This document shows, piece by piece, positions 46,740-58,882 of a stretch of 64,000 nt of DNA. Under the pieces are notes generated by a model. It saw nothing but the letters and a program-made list of their open reading frames with translations, had not been told where the DNA came from and ran no database searches. Position numbers and translations under genes: made by a program. Origin of the DNA: Castanea sativa (taxonomy: Eukaryota; Streptophyta; Magnoliopsida; Fagales; Fagaceae); contig NC_134022.1 in NCBI RefSeq assembly GCF_040712315.1, forward strand, positions 3,720,001 to 3,784,000, given 5' to 3'. How positions within the stretch are numbered: the first letter of the stretch is position 1; each line of letters starts with the position of its first letter.

Positions 46740-49125
46740 ATGGGTAGATATGCTAAATTAGTGAAAAAGGATGAGGCAAAGGTCGCTTTTAAGGCTCGAT
46801 ATAGAATTCCTGACGATGTAGATATTCAATATTGTGAGGAAGGAGATTGGCTAGTTTTACCCCGGCCACCCGAGTTAGTTATAATTCCCATGATCGCTTT
46901 TATCGAAGGCGGAATGGAGATTCCTATGGGTAGGGTGACCCGAGATTTTCTTATAAACTATAGTCTTACCCCAGCCCAATGTTCCCCCAATGTCCTTAGG
47001 ATCTTAGGATGTGTAGATGCCCTAAATCAAAAAATGGGGACTAACTTAACCTGGCATGATGTAAACTGGGTGTACAATTGCCAAAAAGGGGAAAAAACCA
47101 AATACTATATGAAGTGTAGGGTCCCAACCGTTAGACTGATCTCCTGCTTGCCTGACTCAAGCAAAGGCATGGACGAAGATAACCTCATCATCTCGAGGAA
47201 TTGGCATGACGGATTATACTTCTCTACCCAAGATGGGGTGCCAGGTAGGGTTCCCGAGGACCAACGTGATACTTAGGAATACCAATTGTCTTCTTTTATA
47301 ATCTTATATTGATTAACTCTTCCTAACAATTTGTATCCCTTATTGCAGACGACTACCACACCGCTCCAAACAAATCCTCTGTAAACCGTCAGGATCTGAA
47401 CATAATTCTTCGGTCGAAAATATTTTTGCATAGGGACTAGAAACTTAGAGCGGCCCACGTCATTCTCAGTTACACCCCTTCCACCAAACGTTTTCAAAGT
47501 CCAAAAAACGTAATTCGGGCTAGGGATCTTCGTTTAGCTCGAATCGACGTAGTAGTGCCTGGTTTTTTACTACCTACGCCCCCTCCAGCAGGAACACTGG
47601 ACGCACAACTCCCAGCCCCTCTCGCAGCCAGACTACTTTACTCCCAAGAGCAATCCACTGATCTTGCGGACGAGGAAAAAAATTCAGCTTCCGAGCCAAG
47701 TCGTCCCGAAGTGACAGATAAGGACTTTGAAGTTTTTTATCGTGAAGATGCCCCTCACGATTCACAACTTCCTTCAACAAGTAACATGGGCTTCCAAGAG
47801 AAAGAACCCGATCTCCTGGCTTTGCTACAAGCCCATGTCGGCAGTTCTTGTCCTGCTATAACCGTACCTCCTCGTCCCATCACCCCAACAGTGACACGTA
47901 CCCCTCCCCCCGAGGCCGTGGACAAGAAAAGGAAAAGGGGTCAAGGTGGTAAGAATGTCATAGAGATTGAGGAAGGAGAGAACCCCAATCTCCCTTTTAA
48001 GGATACTAGGGTGGGAAAAAATCACTCCAAGAAGCCCGCTCATACTGGGTCTTCCAAGGAAACCAGTGGCAATCAATCAAGGAAAGTCTCCGTTTGGCGC
48101 CCCAGCTTTACTTTAAGCTCAGGCAGCCCCGTACTTGATGATGCCAATCTAAGAGATCCAAAGAAAGGGAGCTCAAGCTTGGTGGTTGAATGTTTGGAAA
48201 AGGCCCTATGCCTCCCCGAGGACATGGCTGAGCTGCGGTCTTTCCGCAAAAGAGAAGTCTTCCTATCTTTGAAACAAGACTTGGCTAAGGTGTCTTTCAC
48301 AATTCTATATCATCTTATCTTTATTACTATTAAAAGCGTTACTCATATGGCTTTTGTAATTGATGTACATTATAGGCTGTCCAGGCTTTTTTCATGGCTG
48401 AAGAATGGGTGGATCATTCCTTAGACTTAGCTAGAAAAGCTGAAAACAATGCCGAAGTCACTGTGAGGGCTCAAAACGAAGTAAAACAGAATCTGAAGGA
48501 GACCCTCATTCGACTGGCCGAAGTGGAAAAAGCTCACAAGAATGCAGAATCTGCCTTGCAAAGCTATGGGTCACAGGCAAATATTGCCCTTGAAGGCCAG
48601 AAGCAAGCCAAGAACCAACTAGCCCTCGCTGTGGTAGAGCTTAAACAGGTGCAAAAGCAATTAGCATCTAAGGAGCAGGAAAAAGCTGATGCCGAGTAAG
48701 CAGCATATGATGCCAGTATGAAGAAAGCTACTGACAGCCTTACAGCTCAACTCAAGGGTGTCACCCGTGCATTCTGTCTGGAAGTTTGGGGTTGGGCCTT
48801 AGACGCTGCGGGAGTATCCGCCGAATCTGGGCTTCGAAATCCAGATAGCGTGTATTACCCCTCTACTTTACAGCTGGCACCTACTCCTCCCAAACCAACG
48901 AGTGACTCCAGTTCCATTCCTCCCTCATCTACAGCCACTCCGGATCCAGAACCTTCCTCAGTTCACTCCAAGGACAAAGAAATAGCTGAGAACCCTTCTC
49001 CCAACACCGAATTGGTAAACGTAGAAAATGAAGCTGATACGAAGGAGGTGGGTCAAACAAAAAAGAAGAAGAAAGAGAAGGAACCAAAGACAAAGAACAC
49101 TAAAGAGAAACAAACAAACACTTGA
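46740..49125 (+). pseudogene. Extra reverse-oriented gene of the Tat element ('putative gypsy-type transposon' domain plus coiled coil)
   Basis: Three exons join in phase: 46740-47244, 47349-48289 and 48376-49125 (732 codons). Two in-frame stops break it: TAG at 47438-47440 and TAA at 48697-48699. Exon 1 carries the conserved N-terminal domain (for example MEIPMGRVTRDFL and NLTWHDVNWVYNC) of the family Pfam calls Transposase_28 / putative gypsy-type transposon. Exon 2 is Pro/Ser-rich with a basic patch (KKRKRGQGGK, a possible nuclear signal). Exon 3 is a long coiled coil followed by a Lys-rich tail. The gene converges on pol. Its role is unknown; the domain resembles plant mobile-domain proteins only loosely. 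Confidence 0.8.
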
Positions 49126-49195
49126 CATATGAGCTGAAGAGTTTGTTAAACGTTGTTTAGAGTTTGGTGCTGTTGTTTTTCTCTTTTTTTTTTTT

Positions 49196-49317
49196 GTTAA
49201 ACTGATTTCAAGGAATTAATAGTAGTGCAAATGGTGCATATTTCCTTTTTGTTTGTTTGTTAAACTGATTTCAAGGAATTAATAATAGTACAAATGGTGC
49301 ATATTGTTTATTGTCAA
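49196..49317. repeat. Tandem duplication, two 63-bp units
   Basis: GTTAAACTGATTTCAAGGAA ... AAATGGTGCATATT occurs at 49196 and 49259, directly downstream of the extra gene's stop codon. Confidence 0.9.
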
Positions 49318-49497
49318 CATATAGCGAGATTCAAATGTTGTTTTTGCTCATTGTCGATTACAATTCTTTGCTGCTAAAATAATAACTTTCATATACACAT
49401 AAAACACAACACGATCATCAACTTTGCAATGTAAGCCAGAATTATACCCATGGTACACATTTTTGTTACCTTGACACTTGGAATGCCTTATGTATGG

Positions 49498-49802
49498 TGT
49501 TAATTTTTCTTAAACTTGTGTCCCGAGGTGCCGAACAAGAACTAAGGTCAGTCTAACACTTGACTTTTCCTTAAGGTGTTAATTTTTCTTAGACTTGTGG
49601 CCCGAGGAGCCGAACAAGAACTAAGATCAGCTTAACACTTGGATTTTCCTTAGGGTGTTAATTTTTCTTAGACTTGTGGCCCGAGGAGTCGAACAAGAAC
49701 TAAGATCAGTTTAACACTTGGATTTTCCTTAGGGTGTTAATTTTTCTTAGACTTGTGGCCCGAGGAGCCGGACAAGAACTAAGGTCAGTTTAACACTTGG
49801 AA
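49498..49802. repeat. 79-bp minisatellite (about 3.9 units) between the converging Tat genes
   Basis: Units start at 49498, 49577, 49656 and 49735, each beginning TGTTAATTTTTCTTA and containing CCGAGG and GAACAAGAACTAAG. The last unit is cut short. The array lies between the 3' ends of the extra gene and pol. Confidence 0.95.
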
Positions 49803-49879
49803 ATAAGTTATTCCAAAAAAGAAGCACAGACTAATAAAACAAAACAGGCCTACATCTTATACAAAAGAAGGCTCTTTCT

Positions 49880-52800
49880 TTAATAGTAATAACGTTGTAA
49901 GTTGCTTACATTCCAGGGGCGATGGACTACTTTTCCATCTAAATCTTCTAAACGATAGGCCCCTACACCTGCTACAGACATAATTCTATATGGTCCTTCC
50001 CAATTGGGCCCTAACTTACCCCAGACAGGATTTTTTGTTGTCCCTACCACTTTTCTCAAAACCAAATCTCCTGGCACCAAAGGTCTCGGCTTCACTCCTT
50101 TATCGTATGTTTGCTTGAGTTTCTGTTGGTAGCTGCCCATCTTCACACCGGCTACTTCTCTTCTTTCTTCGATAGTATCTAAACTATCGCATAGCATGTC
50201 ATGATTGCTCTCAACATTATACTGATCAGATCTTAAGGTGGGGAAGCCTGACTCCAACGGGATTACCGCCTTCATTCCATATGTCATTGAAAAGGGTGTC
50301 TCGCCTGTTGATCTTCGGGGGGTAGTGCGATAAGTCCACAACACATGAGGCAACTCCTCTACCCATCTTCCTTTAGCATCGTCTAATCGCTTCTTTAACC
50401 CCGCCAAAATGACCTTGTTTGTAGCCTCAGCTTGACTATTTCCTTGAGGGTAGGCTGGTGTTGAGTATCCATTCCTTATTCCCAGATCCCCACAATACCT
50501 ACGAAAATCCTTGCTGTCAAACTGAAGTCCATTGTCAGAAATCAGAGTATGCGGGACTCCAAAGCGAGTTACAATATTCTTCCAAAGAAACTTCTTAGCA
50601 TCTGCGTCTCTGATGTTAGCTAGTGGTTCGGCTTCTACCCACTTAGTAAAATAATCCGTGCCGACGAGGAGCCATTTTCTATTACCAGTTGCTCGAGAAA
50701 AAGGTCTGACGATATCCAAGCCCCATTTAGCAAAAGGCCATGGACTAGATAATGGATTTAAGACTCCCCCTGGTTGATGAATGTTTGGTGCAAACCTTTA
50801 ACATTGATCACACTTCCTTGCATACTCTTGGGAGGCCTTCTGCATATTTGGCCACCAATACCCTTGAGTCATGGTCCTGTGGGCTAACGATCTTCCCCCA
50901 GTATGACTTCCACATATTCCCTCATGTAACTCTTCCAATAAAGGCTCAACAACTTCAGGATGCACGCAGAGAAGATATGGCCCCGAGTAAGAACGTTTGT
51001 ACAACTTATGCTCCTCAGAAAGCCAGTAACAGGGGGCACTTCTCCGTACCTTCTCTGCTTCCACTTTATCCTTGGGTAACATACCATGTTTTAAGAAGGT
51101 TACATTCGGATCCATCCAACTCGGGCCAACGTGAATGCTGTGAACCCTAACTGCTGGGATGCCAATAAGACTAGAATTCATCAAATCCTTCACCATCATC
51201 GTCCGCGGTAACTTCGAGCCCAAGGATGTGGCTAACATGGCCAAAGAATCGGCATGAGCATTCTGCCCTCTTGGAATTTGTCTTACTTTGAAGCTTTTAA
51301 ACATGCCTAATACCCCTTTGACTTTGCTGAGATATTTTTTCATCCTTTCATCCCTAGCCTCAAATTCTCCGTTAACTTGTCCAACAATTAATCTGGAATC
51401 ACAATAGAGTTCGATTATTTCTCCTCCCAAATGCCTAACCATTTGAGCACATGCTAGGAGAGCTTCATACTCGGCCTCATTATTAGTGGCTGCGAACCCT
51501 AGTCGTAATGACTTTTCCATGACTAACTTCTCAGGGGTGATTAACACAATTCCAATCCCTGCTCCCTTTCGATTAGATGCCCCATCCGTATAAACTTCCC
51601 AAAGGAGAACACTCCCGGGCCCAATAGACATCACGGTTAGCATGACATCTTCCTGCCTAACGCCACCCTCCGTAAATTCGGCCACGAAATCGGCAAGAAC
51701 CTATCCTTTGATAGCTGTCCGGGGCATATACTTAACGTCATAAGCTCCAAGCCTCATTCCCCACTTAGCCACGCGACCAGTATAATCGGACTTCCTCATG
51801 AGAGCTTGCAAAGGCAATAGGGTAAGTACCACTACCGTATGAGTTTGAAAATAATAGGGAAGCTTCCTTGTTGCATGTACGATGGCTAGCATAGCCTTTT
51901 CCAAAGGTAAATACCACTTCTCGGCCTCTTGCAAAGTTTTACTAATGTAATACACCGGTTTCTGAATTCCACCATCATTCTATACTAGGACAAGACTTAC
52001 AGCATAATCTGTAATTGCCAAATAGGCATACAACACCTCTTCCTTCTCCGGCCGTGATAATATTGGCGGAGTCGCCAAATATCGCTTCAAATTCTCAAAA
52101 GCCAAATTACACTCATCCGTCCATTAAAAATCTCTCCATTTATGCAAAAGGTGATAGAAAGGTCGACACCTGTCTGCAGAGCGCGGAATAAATCAATTCA
52201 ATGCCGCAGACATACCAGTCAGCTTCTGTACCTCCTTAGGATTCCGAGGAGGATGCAACCCCAAGATAGCCTTAATCTGGTCAGGATTAACTTCAATTCC
52301 CCAATGCATTATCATATACCCAAGAAACTTTCCCGAACTTACTCCGAAAGAACACTTGGAAGCATTCAAACGCGATTTATACCTCCTAAGGACTGAGAAG
52401 GTTTCTTCCAAGTCCCTCAAATGGTCCCCTATTCTCTTACTTTTAATTACCATGTCATCAATATACGCTTCCATATTACACCCCAATTGCAATTCAAACA
52501 TTCTAGTCACCATTCTTTGATAAGTGGAGCCTGCATTCTTAAGACCAAAAGGCATTACTCGATAATGGTAATTGCCATTAGGAGCACGAAAAGCTCTCTT
52601 CTCCTGATCACTCAATGACAGAGGTATCTGATGATAACCCTAAAAAGCATCTAGGAAACTTATCCGAGGATGCTCAACAGTTGCATCCACCAATTGATCA
52701 ATTCTCGGAATAGGAAAGGGGTCATTTGGACATACCTTATTCAGATAAGTGAAATCGGCACAAACTCTCCACTTTCCGTTCTTCTTTTCAACCACAACAG

Positions 52801-55258
52801 TGTTAGCAAGCCATTTAGGATAAAAGATTTCCTTGATTGCCCCAACTTGCTTTAACTTATTAACCTCCTCTTTTATTGCCTCGGCATGCTCTTGGGATGC
52901 ACGCCGAGGAGGCTGCTTGCGGGGCACTGCGTCGGGACTAACATTCAGATGGTGACAAATGAACTTTGGATTAATCCTCGGGACATCATAGGTTGTCCAT
53001 GCAAAAACATCAATGTTACCCTTTAAGAACTTAACTAATTCCTCCTTTTTCGATACTGGAAATTGGGATCCCACCTAAAAATATCTCTCCTTATCCTCCC
53101 CTATAAATACCTTGTCCAGTTCTTCAACGGAACCTCCATCCACATCGATACCCATCCCTCGAGCAGATTTCCTTAATTGCTATAAAGTTTTTAGAGTTGC
53201 CCCCGTTGCTGAACCTTCCCCTGTTCTAACACTTGCAGACATCAGACACTGCTTGGCTACCGACTGACTGCCGTGTAGTACTCCCATCCTTCCTTGGATA
53301 GGATACTTCACCATTACGTGCAAAGTTGAAGAAACTGCCCTCATTGCATAGAGCCAAAGCCTAGCCAAAATGGCTATGTAAGGTGAATACGCCCTGACTA
53401 CTATGAAGTTAACCTGGACTTCTGCATCCTCAACCTGTACAGGCAGCCTAATCATCCCCTGTGGAATCATCGATTTCCCATCAAAGCTTACTAACGGAGA
53501 ATCATGCTCCTCCAAATCATCATCTTTCAACTTTAAACCATTAAACAAGTCGGGATACATAATTTCCGCTCCACTTCCATCATCCACCAAGACTCGTTTC
53601 ACGTCATATTCCCTGATACGAATAGTTACTACTAATGCATCATCATGGGGTTGGCATGTTCCTTCCTTATCTTCCTCAGAAAAACCCAACATTGGCGTTG
53701 CCGAGAACCTCATCCTTTTAGCCAATTGATTGCTTCCCTCTATGACTTCATTCCCACAACTACTATGCACGGACATGATTCGAGAAGGATCCTCGGCTCT
53801 TCTTCTCGGTTGCACCAAAATGACGTTAATGGTGCCTAATGCTGGCCGAGGAATGTTTCCACGATACATTCTCGTACCTTGATGTCCAACTTGCCCGTCC
53901 GGCCTAGACAAGAAATGATTGAGCTTTCCCACCTTGGCCAATTGGTTCAAATGGTCACACAACGTCCGACACTCTTCTGTGGTATGTCCCTTGTCTTGAT
54001 GATAATGACAATAAAGACTTTGATTCCTCAAGGATGCATCTCCACTCATCTTGTTAGGTTGTCTAAAGTATGGTTCGTCTCTTATTTTCTCCAATATTTG
54101 ATGTATAGGTTCCTTGAACAATGAATTAACCAAAGGAGTTCCAGCTGGCAATGGACGATTGGAAAATCTCGCCTAGGACGACTGCCTTGATACCCCATTC
54201 CCCGAAGATCTTTCTTCTCCGGAAATAGCTTTGCTTTTGCTTTGCTTTTGCTTTGCTTTGCTTTGAATCTAGTCTTCCTCAACCCGCTTATACTTGTCTA
54301 TACGATCCATACGCTGACGCATGTCTACAACTGCTTTCATTATCAAGGACTTCCTTAATCCATGCTCCGTAGGGAGCCCCACCTTAAAAGTTCTTACAGC
54401 CACATTTTCAACATCTCCATCAATTTCATTATACATTTCCCAATACCGATCGGAATAAGTTTTGAGCGTTTCTTCTTCCCTCATTGCCATAGATAGTGAT
54501 GCATCCAAGGGTTTTGGGACCATACTACATGTTATGAACCAAGCCCCGAATGCCCTCGTCAACTCTTCAAAGGACTTTAGGGAACCTTCCTCCAAAGCAT
54601 CAAACCATCGCATGGCCACTGGCCCCAAACTGGAAGGAAAAACTTTACACATCAACACTTCATTATTCGAATAAATTGTCATCTTTTGATTAAAATGACT
54701 GAGGTGTTCTACAGGATCAGTCCTGCCATTATAAATGGTAAATATAGGTTGAGAAAATCTATGGGGGAGCTTTGCCTTGTTTATCCGGGCCACGAAAGGG
54801 GATTTAGAGATTTGCCTCAAGGCTTTACCCATTGCATCATTCCCCTCACCTTGATATGACCCATCCCCACCTCTTGTCTCCTCCCCCATCTTTGCCCTGC
54901 CACCATAAGAAGTAACCAAACGAGACTCATTAGGAAGAGACTTGGATGCTTGATGATCTCCTCCTCATTTTTCCTCGGAGCTATCACTGGACGAATAAGA
55001 TGGGCTCCTCCTACCACGCTTCCTACAATCTAAGCGTTTGCGCAGATAATCTATCTCTGATTGCATTTGCTGCAACACATCATCACGGGACATTTGTCTC
55101 TCAGTCTGTGATCGTCGTCCAACCACTTGATCACTATGATATGATTCTACCACCACACTTGGGGTGTAGTGCTTTCCATCTCTGCGTTGCATATTTATAG
55201 CTTGGTTCACCCTTTGTGAACCTACTGATTCTTCCCTTTCTTAATTTGCTTCCGCCAT
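49880..55258 (-). pseudogene. Tat gag-pol polyprotein, one frame with 12 in-frame stops
   Basis: From ATG at 55258-55256 to the stop at 49880 the same frame holds throughout (about 1793 codons) without frameshift. In order: gag (capsid-like part around 54800-54300; zinc knuckle CHYHQDKGHTTEEC at 54010-53969), aspartic protease (VLVDDGSGAE near 53580), reverse transcriptase with YIDD near 52460, RNase H, a second archaeal-type RNase H (YTDGAS, NNEAEYEAL, YCDSRL, NAHADS) near 51600-51200, the integrase zinc finger (H..H..CDQC near 50800), and the DDE core (GTDYFTKWVEAE, ISDNGLQFD) after 50719. Stops lie at 55241, 54965, 54269, 54173, 53180, 53075, 52640, 52193, 52124, 51980, 51701 and 50798 (lower coordinate). 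The product would have been cleaved to replicate the element; this copy is dead. Confidence 0.92.
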
Positions 55259-55290
55259 TTACCTTCAAACTAGAACGTCACACTTTATTG

Positions 55291-55310
55291 TTCCCACAGA
55301 CGGCGTCAAT
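55291..55310 (-). other. Primer-binding-site region of the Tat element
   Basis: Immediately inside the 5' LTR the minus strand reads ATTGACGCCGTCTGTGGGAA. This resembles the junction GGCGCCGTCTGTGGGAA common in Tat-type elements, with one change. I did not assign the matching tRNA. Confidence 0.6.
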
Positions 55311-55844
55311 TTTAAGGACCAAAAATCATGCACAAGCCCAACAATAATAGCGTTTAATAATTCAAGGCCCAAAACAATGAATTTGTAGAGAGAGTATCAA
55401 CAACAAAGTTCATGGCGTTCTAATTATCTTTTTTTTTTTCTCCCCCCTCCCTTTTTCCCTCCTCTCTTATTTATACTCCTTGCCTTTACTATCTCAGCCC
55501 TACACCTCTCATCTAATCAACCCCATTTACTGACACTTGTCCGTTCTCTTGTAGTCGGTAATGGAGAAAAGTTCTTGCTCTGTGCCTTACACTGTTCAGG
55601 TCATTTTCACATTAATGCAATGGATAAAGCTGATACTCTCTATTCAATGCGGCCAGAAAGTTTGGTGCAGAACATTCAATGCAACGTTCATAGTTATCTA
55701 TCTCATACATCACCAATCTACCTTTCGTACTTTTCCGGACCATCTCACTTCATCCTCGGGCCTTTGACTTTTATTCTCCTCTATTCCTTATACTTCCCAG
55801 TATGTCTTCGGGTCTTTAAGTCTTCGGGTCCTCGGGTCCTCACA
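55311..55844 (-). repeat. 5' LTR of the Tat element (534 bp)
   Basis: Pairs with 45733-46303. Its inner end has changed from TGTAAGG to TTTAAGG. The outer end GGTCCTCACA is intact and followed by the target duplication CCTTT. Confidence 0.92.
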
Positions 55845-55849
55845 CCTTT

Positions 55850-56679
55850 GATAACCAAGGGATTCCATTTTAAAAGGTTGGTGTTAGCGCAATTGTTGAT
55901 AAATATATATAGTTAGATTAAAAGTTTTAAGGTAGGCACAGTAGGCACACATCTAACCTTAAAATAAACTAAAAGAAAAAAGTATAGATTCAAAAAGAAT
56001 CTAAAACACGTCATATGTGTCCTTGGTTCGAAGTTCAAACATTTAATAAGATGAATAAGCCGTATATTGCAACTCGATGAACATATAGGATGAAGTCACT
56101 CTATTACATTTACACAATTATGTTGTCTAATGTTTTCAGAAGAAAATAATTTTAAACATGATACAATATGGACAAAATTATTATACCAATTGATAGAAGG
56201 ATGAATATCGATGCATGAATTATACATCTATGGTAACTAGTCTCATCCCACGCATAGGCAGTTTTTTTTTTTTTTGGGGGGGGGGGTAAAAATTTGAAAT
56301 TATCCACATATAAGATTTATTTATTTTTCCAAGTATGTATGCTTTTGTTGGGCTAATGCATTTGTCCAATAACATAGTAACACACGCTTATATGAGACAA
56401 AATTTTCAGTCATTTGCTTTTATTGGGTTTAATACTTTTATCTAAAATATAGATAGCTATAATTTATCTAAAATATTATTTAGTTTGAAAGTTCAACGTC
56501 ACTTAGTCATTCACAGCTATCCAACCAACTTTGTTGGCAATCCAAATATTTCTTCTCTGTTATATCTTCATGCCAATCAATTGTCTTTAATAGAGTCAAT
56601 CTCATATTAAAAGTTGCTTCATTTTGTCCAAGAAAATAAAATATTTCAGTATTGATTGATACAAGTGTACCATTCCGAG

Positions 56680-56724
<45 letters not shown>

Positions 56725-57052
56725 GTTTTAATTTATTAATTTTTATGTTTATTGACATAAAATTTTAAATTCACATATTTTATAAGCCTAAATATTAGTT
56801 TATGTACATTAACCAATGTATTTGCTTAAATAAGATGTTTTTTTTTTATATAAACTTTATTATTGTATCAACCAAAACGATAATATTGGCTGAAACATTC
56901 GTAATATGCTTGGTCCAGTCAGTATAGGCTAATACAATCTAATATCTTTTTTTCTGTACATTATAGAGGAGTATCGGTACGGCCAATATTAGTATAGTAT
57001 TAAATTCCCTCATCTTAACTACTCAGAATTGTTGTTTAAAGTGAATCTTAAA
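55850..57052. other. Intergenic region, no gene seen
   Basis: AT-rich with a (TA)n tract at 56682-56719 and a T12/G9 run near 56262. No protein-like frame. Confidence 0.5.
56682..56719. repeat. (TA)n microsatellite
   Basis: About 19 uninterrupted units. Confidence 0.95.
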
Positions 57053-57055
57053 TAA

Positions 57056-58012
57056 GAGCAACCACGTCAGTGGTTGCAAAAATGTGTAAAATACAAAAAG
57101 TGCTCAATTTTGCACATTTTAACCCAAAAACTCTCCACATTAGTCTTTGTAAAAATGTCTAAATATACACAATGGTATTGCAAATGAACAATAACCGTGT
57201 ATATATACACGGTTACTGTAGCATGTGCATATAATATTTTAATAATTTCTTATTCGCTCCTTTTTTCTCTCTCTCTCTCTTCTCCATCTGCAAAACTAAC
57301 CCTCTCTCATCATGTTCTTTCTTCCTCTAATACACACACTCCCACAGACAAAATCAAAAATCAACTACAAGCATCAAAAATCAACCACAAAATCAACAAC
57401 AAAATCAACCACTAGAACAAAATCGTTGGATCGGTGATTGTGGATCGTGGATTGGAGAGGGGATTTGGATCGGTGTTGACGGAGATCGGTGATGGGTTGA
57501 CGGAGATTGGTGTTGATGGGATCGGTTTTGACGGAGATCGATGTTGATGGAGCGCTTGTGATGGGTTGACAGAGATCGATGTTGATGGAGATCAGTTTTG
57601 TGGGTTGACGAAGATCGGTGTTGATGGAGTGCTTGTGATGGTGCTTCTGGGTTGACGAAGATCGATGGATTGGAGAGGCATTATGGTGCTTGTGATGGCT
57701 GTGGTGTTGGCAGAGTTCTTGCTCTGGTGCTTCTGGGTTTTGATCGTGAGAGAAAGAAGAAGAAAGAAGAGGAAGGAAAGAAAGAGGAAATGATAGAGAT
57801 AAGGAAAAAGAAAGGAGAGGAAGTATTGGAAAAAGAAACAAGTAGATAAAATAATATTTAAAAAGAATATAAAAATATTATTTATATAAAATATAGTGCA
57901 TAATAGATGGACTGATGTGAGTGTTTTGTAAAATTGATTGTACAAAATAGAAAAAATAAATTTTTTTGTATAAAATAGACGGAATCTTTTACGACCATTG
58001 ATGTGGTTGCTC
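57056..58012. mobile_element. 957-bp non-autonomous PIF/Harbinger-like element B
   Basis: Ends GAGCAACCACGTCAGTGGT and ACCATTGATGTGGTTGCTC are inverted over about 19 bases, with TAA on both sides (57053-57055 and 58013-58015). Inside: a pyrimidine-rich block (57255-57330), then about 300 bp of repeats of GGGTTGACGGAGATCGGTG-type phrases, then a purine-rich block. The long frame on the minus strand (57374-57841) is low-complexity. Element A (10200-11157), read in reverse, has the same layout and similar GATCGGTGG phrases. Confidence 0.72.
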
Positions 58013-58565
58013 TAAGGTGTGTAAATAGGAAGTAAAATTGAGTTAGGAGAATTATTAGTTAATTTAGGATATTGACATGTGCTAAACCTAACATGTATGA
58101 TAAACTAAGAATTTCTATGGCTCTAACTTCCCCACATGTACTTAAACTATTGGGGAAGAAGCCTACTAGATGTAGACGCACCTTGCCTAGATGAACAGAA
58201 AGAACCTATAAATTTGTAGTTATACTGAAGATTAAAAGAACAACCGATACAACAGCAAGACACATGTACGTACGATAATTCTCCAGGCTCCAGCCATACT
58301 ATTTCATAGAGAATATATATAAAAATATAAGGACAGAAGAAAAAAAGTAAGATTTGGGAAATGCATGCACGTACAGTTGGGCATACCCATGCCATTATTA
58401 TTACATAATTATTTCAATAATTTATATTCTTTCATTTTTTTTATTTTTATGTGTGCATGTTCAAAATAGATAAAGAAATAGAAATGGTATATTATACTAT
58501 TATGGGTAGTAAAAAGAAAACAAAAGTACTCATAGGATGGTGTGTAACTATGTGTGTTTTTGTAA

Positions 58566-58879
58566 GAGCATTTCGTATCAATAATATCAAAAAATATAGC
58601 ATTTAACAATTTAAAAACTTATTTTTATCAATTTTAACAATTTATTTTATAATTCATCTCACATTAATGTTTATATTTTTTTTTTATCATTTCATTTATA
58701 ATAATATAAACATAACTCATTAAAATAATAAAAAATAATCACCACAAAATCATCCAGTTCACTGTAGCAAGATGCTAAACCTTTTTAAATATAACATCTT
58801 TAATAAAGTATGATTTTTATAATTTAAGATATTTTAAAATAGCTATTGAGTGAGTTTGACACCCTTGTTTTGAATACTC
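58566..58879. mobile_element. 314-bp MITE, PIF/Harbinger-like
   Basis: Begins GAGCATTTCGTATC and ends TTTTGAATACTC, with TAA on each side (58563-58565 and 58880-58882). The inverted ends are short and imperfect. It contains CACTGTAGCAAGATGCTA, a phrase frequent in such elements. Confidence 0.5.
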
Positions 58880-58882
58880 TAA

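Larger units (their letters stand above)
45733..55844 (-). mobile_element. Ty3/gypsy LTR retrotransposon, Tat lineage, full length but inactive
   Basis: Two LTRs bound a 10.1-kb element with the 5-bp duplication CCTTT (45728-45732 and 55845-55849). Sense is minus: 5' LTR at right, then primer site, gag, protease, reverse transcriptase, RNase H, a second archaeal-type RNase H, integrase, minisatellite, a converging extra gene, and 3' LTR at left. The domain order (integrase last), the second RNase H and the extra reverse-oriented gene together identify the Tat lineage. All large frames are broken by stop codons, so it cannot act on its own. The LTRs differ by several substitutions and indels, so the insertion is not very recent. 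Confidence 0.93.

Noticed and set aside
53403..53729. Plus-strand frames within the Tat gag-pol region
   Set aside because: They are antisense shadows of the real minus-strand polyprotein.
57374..57945. Overlapping minus-strand frames of 155 and 117 codons
   Set aside because: They consist of repeats (for example HHKH- and STSI-rich parts) inside element B and lack a recognisable domain.
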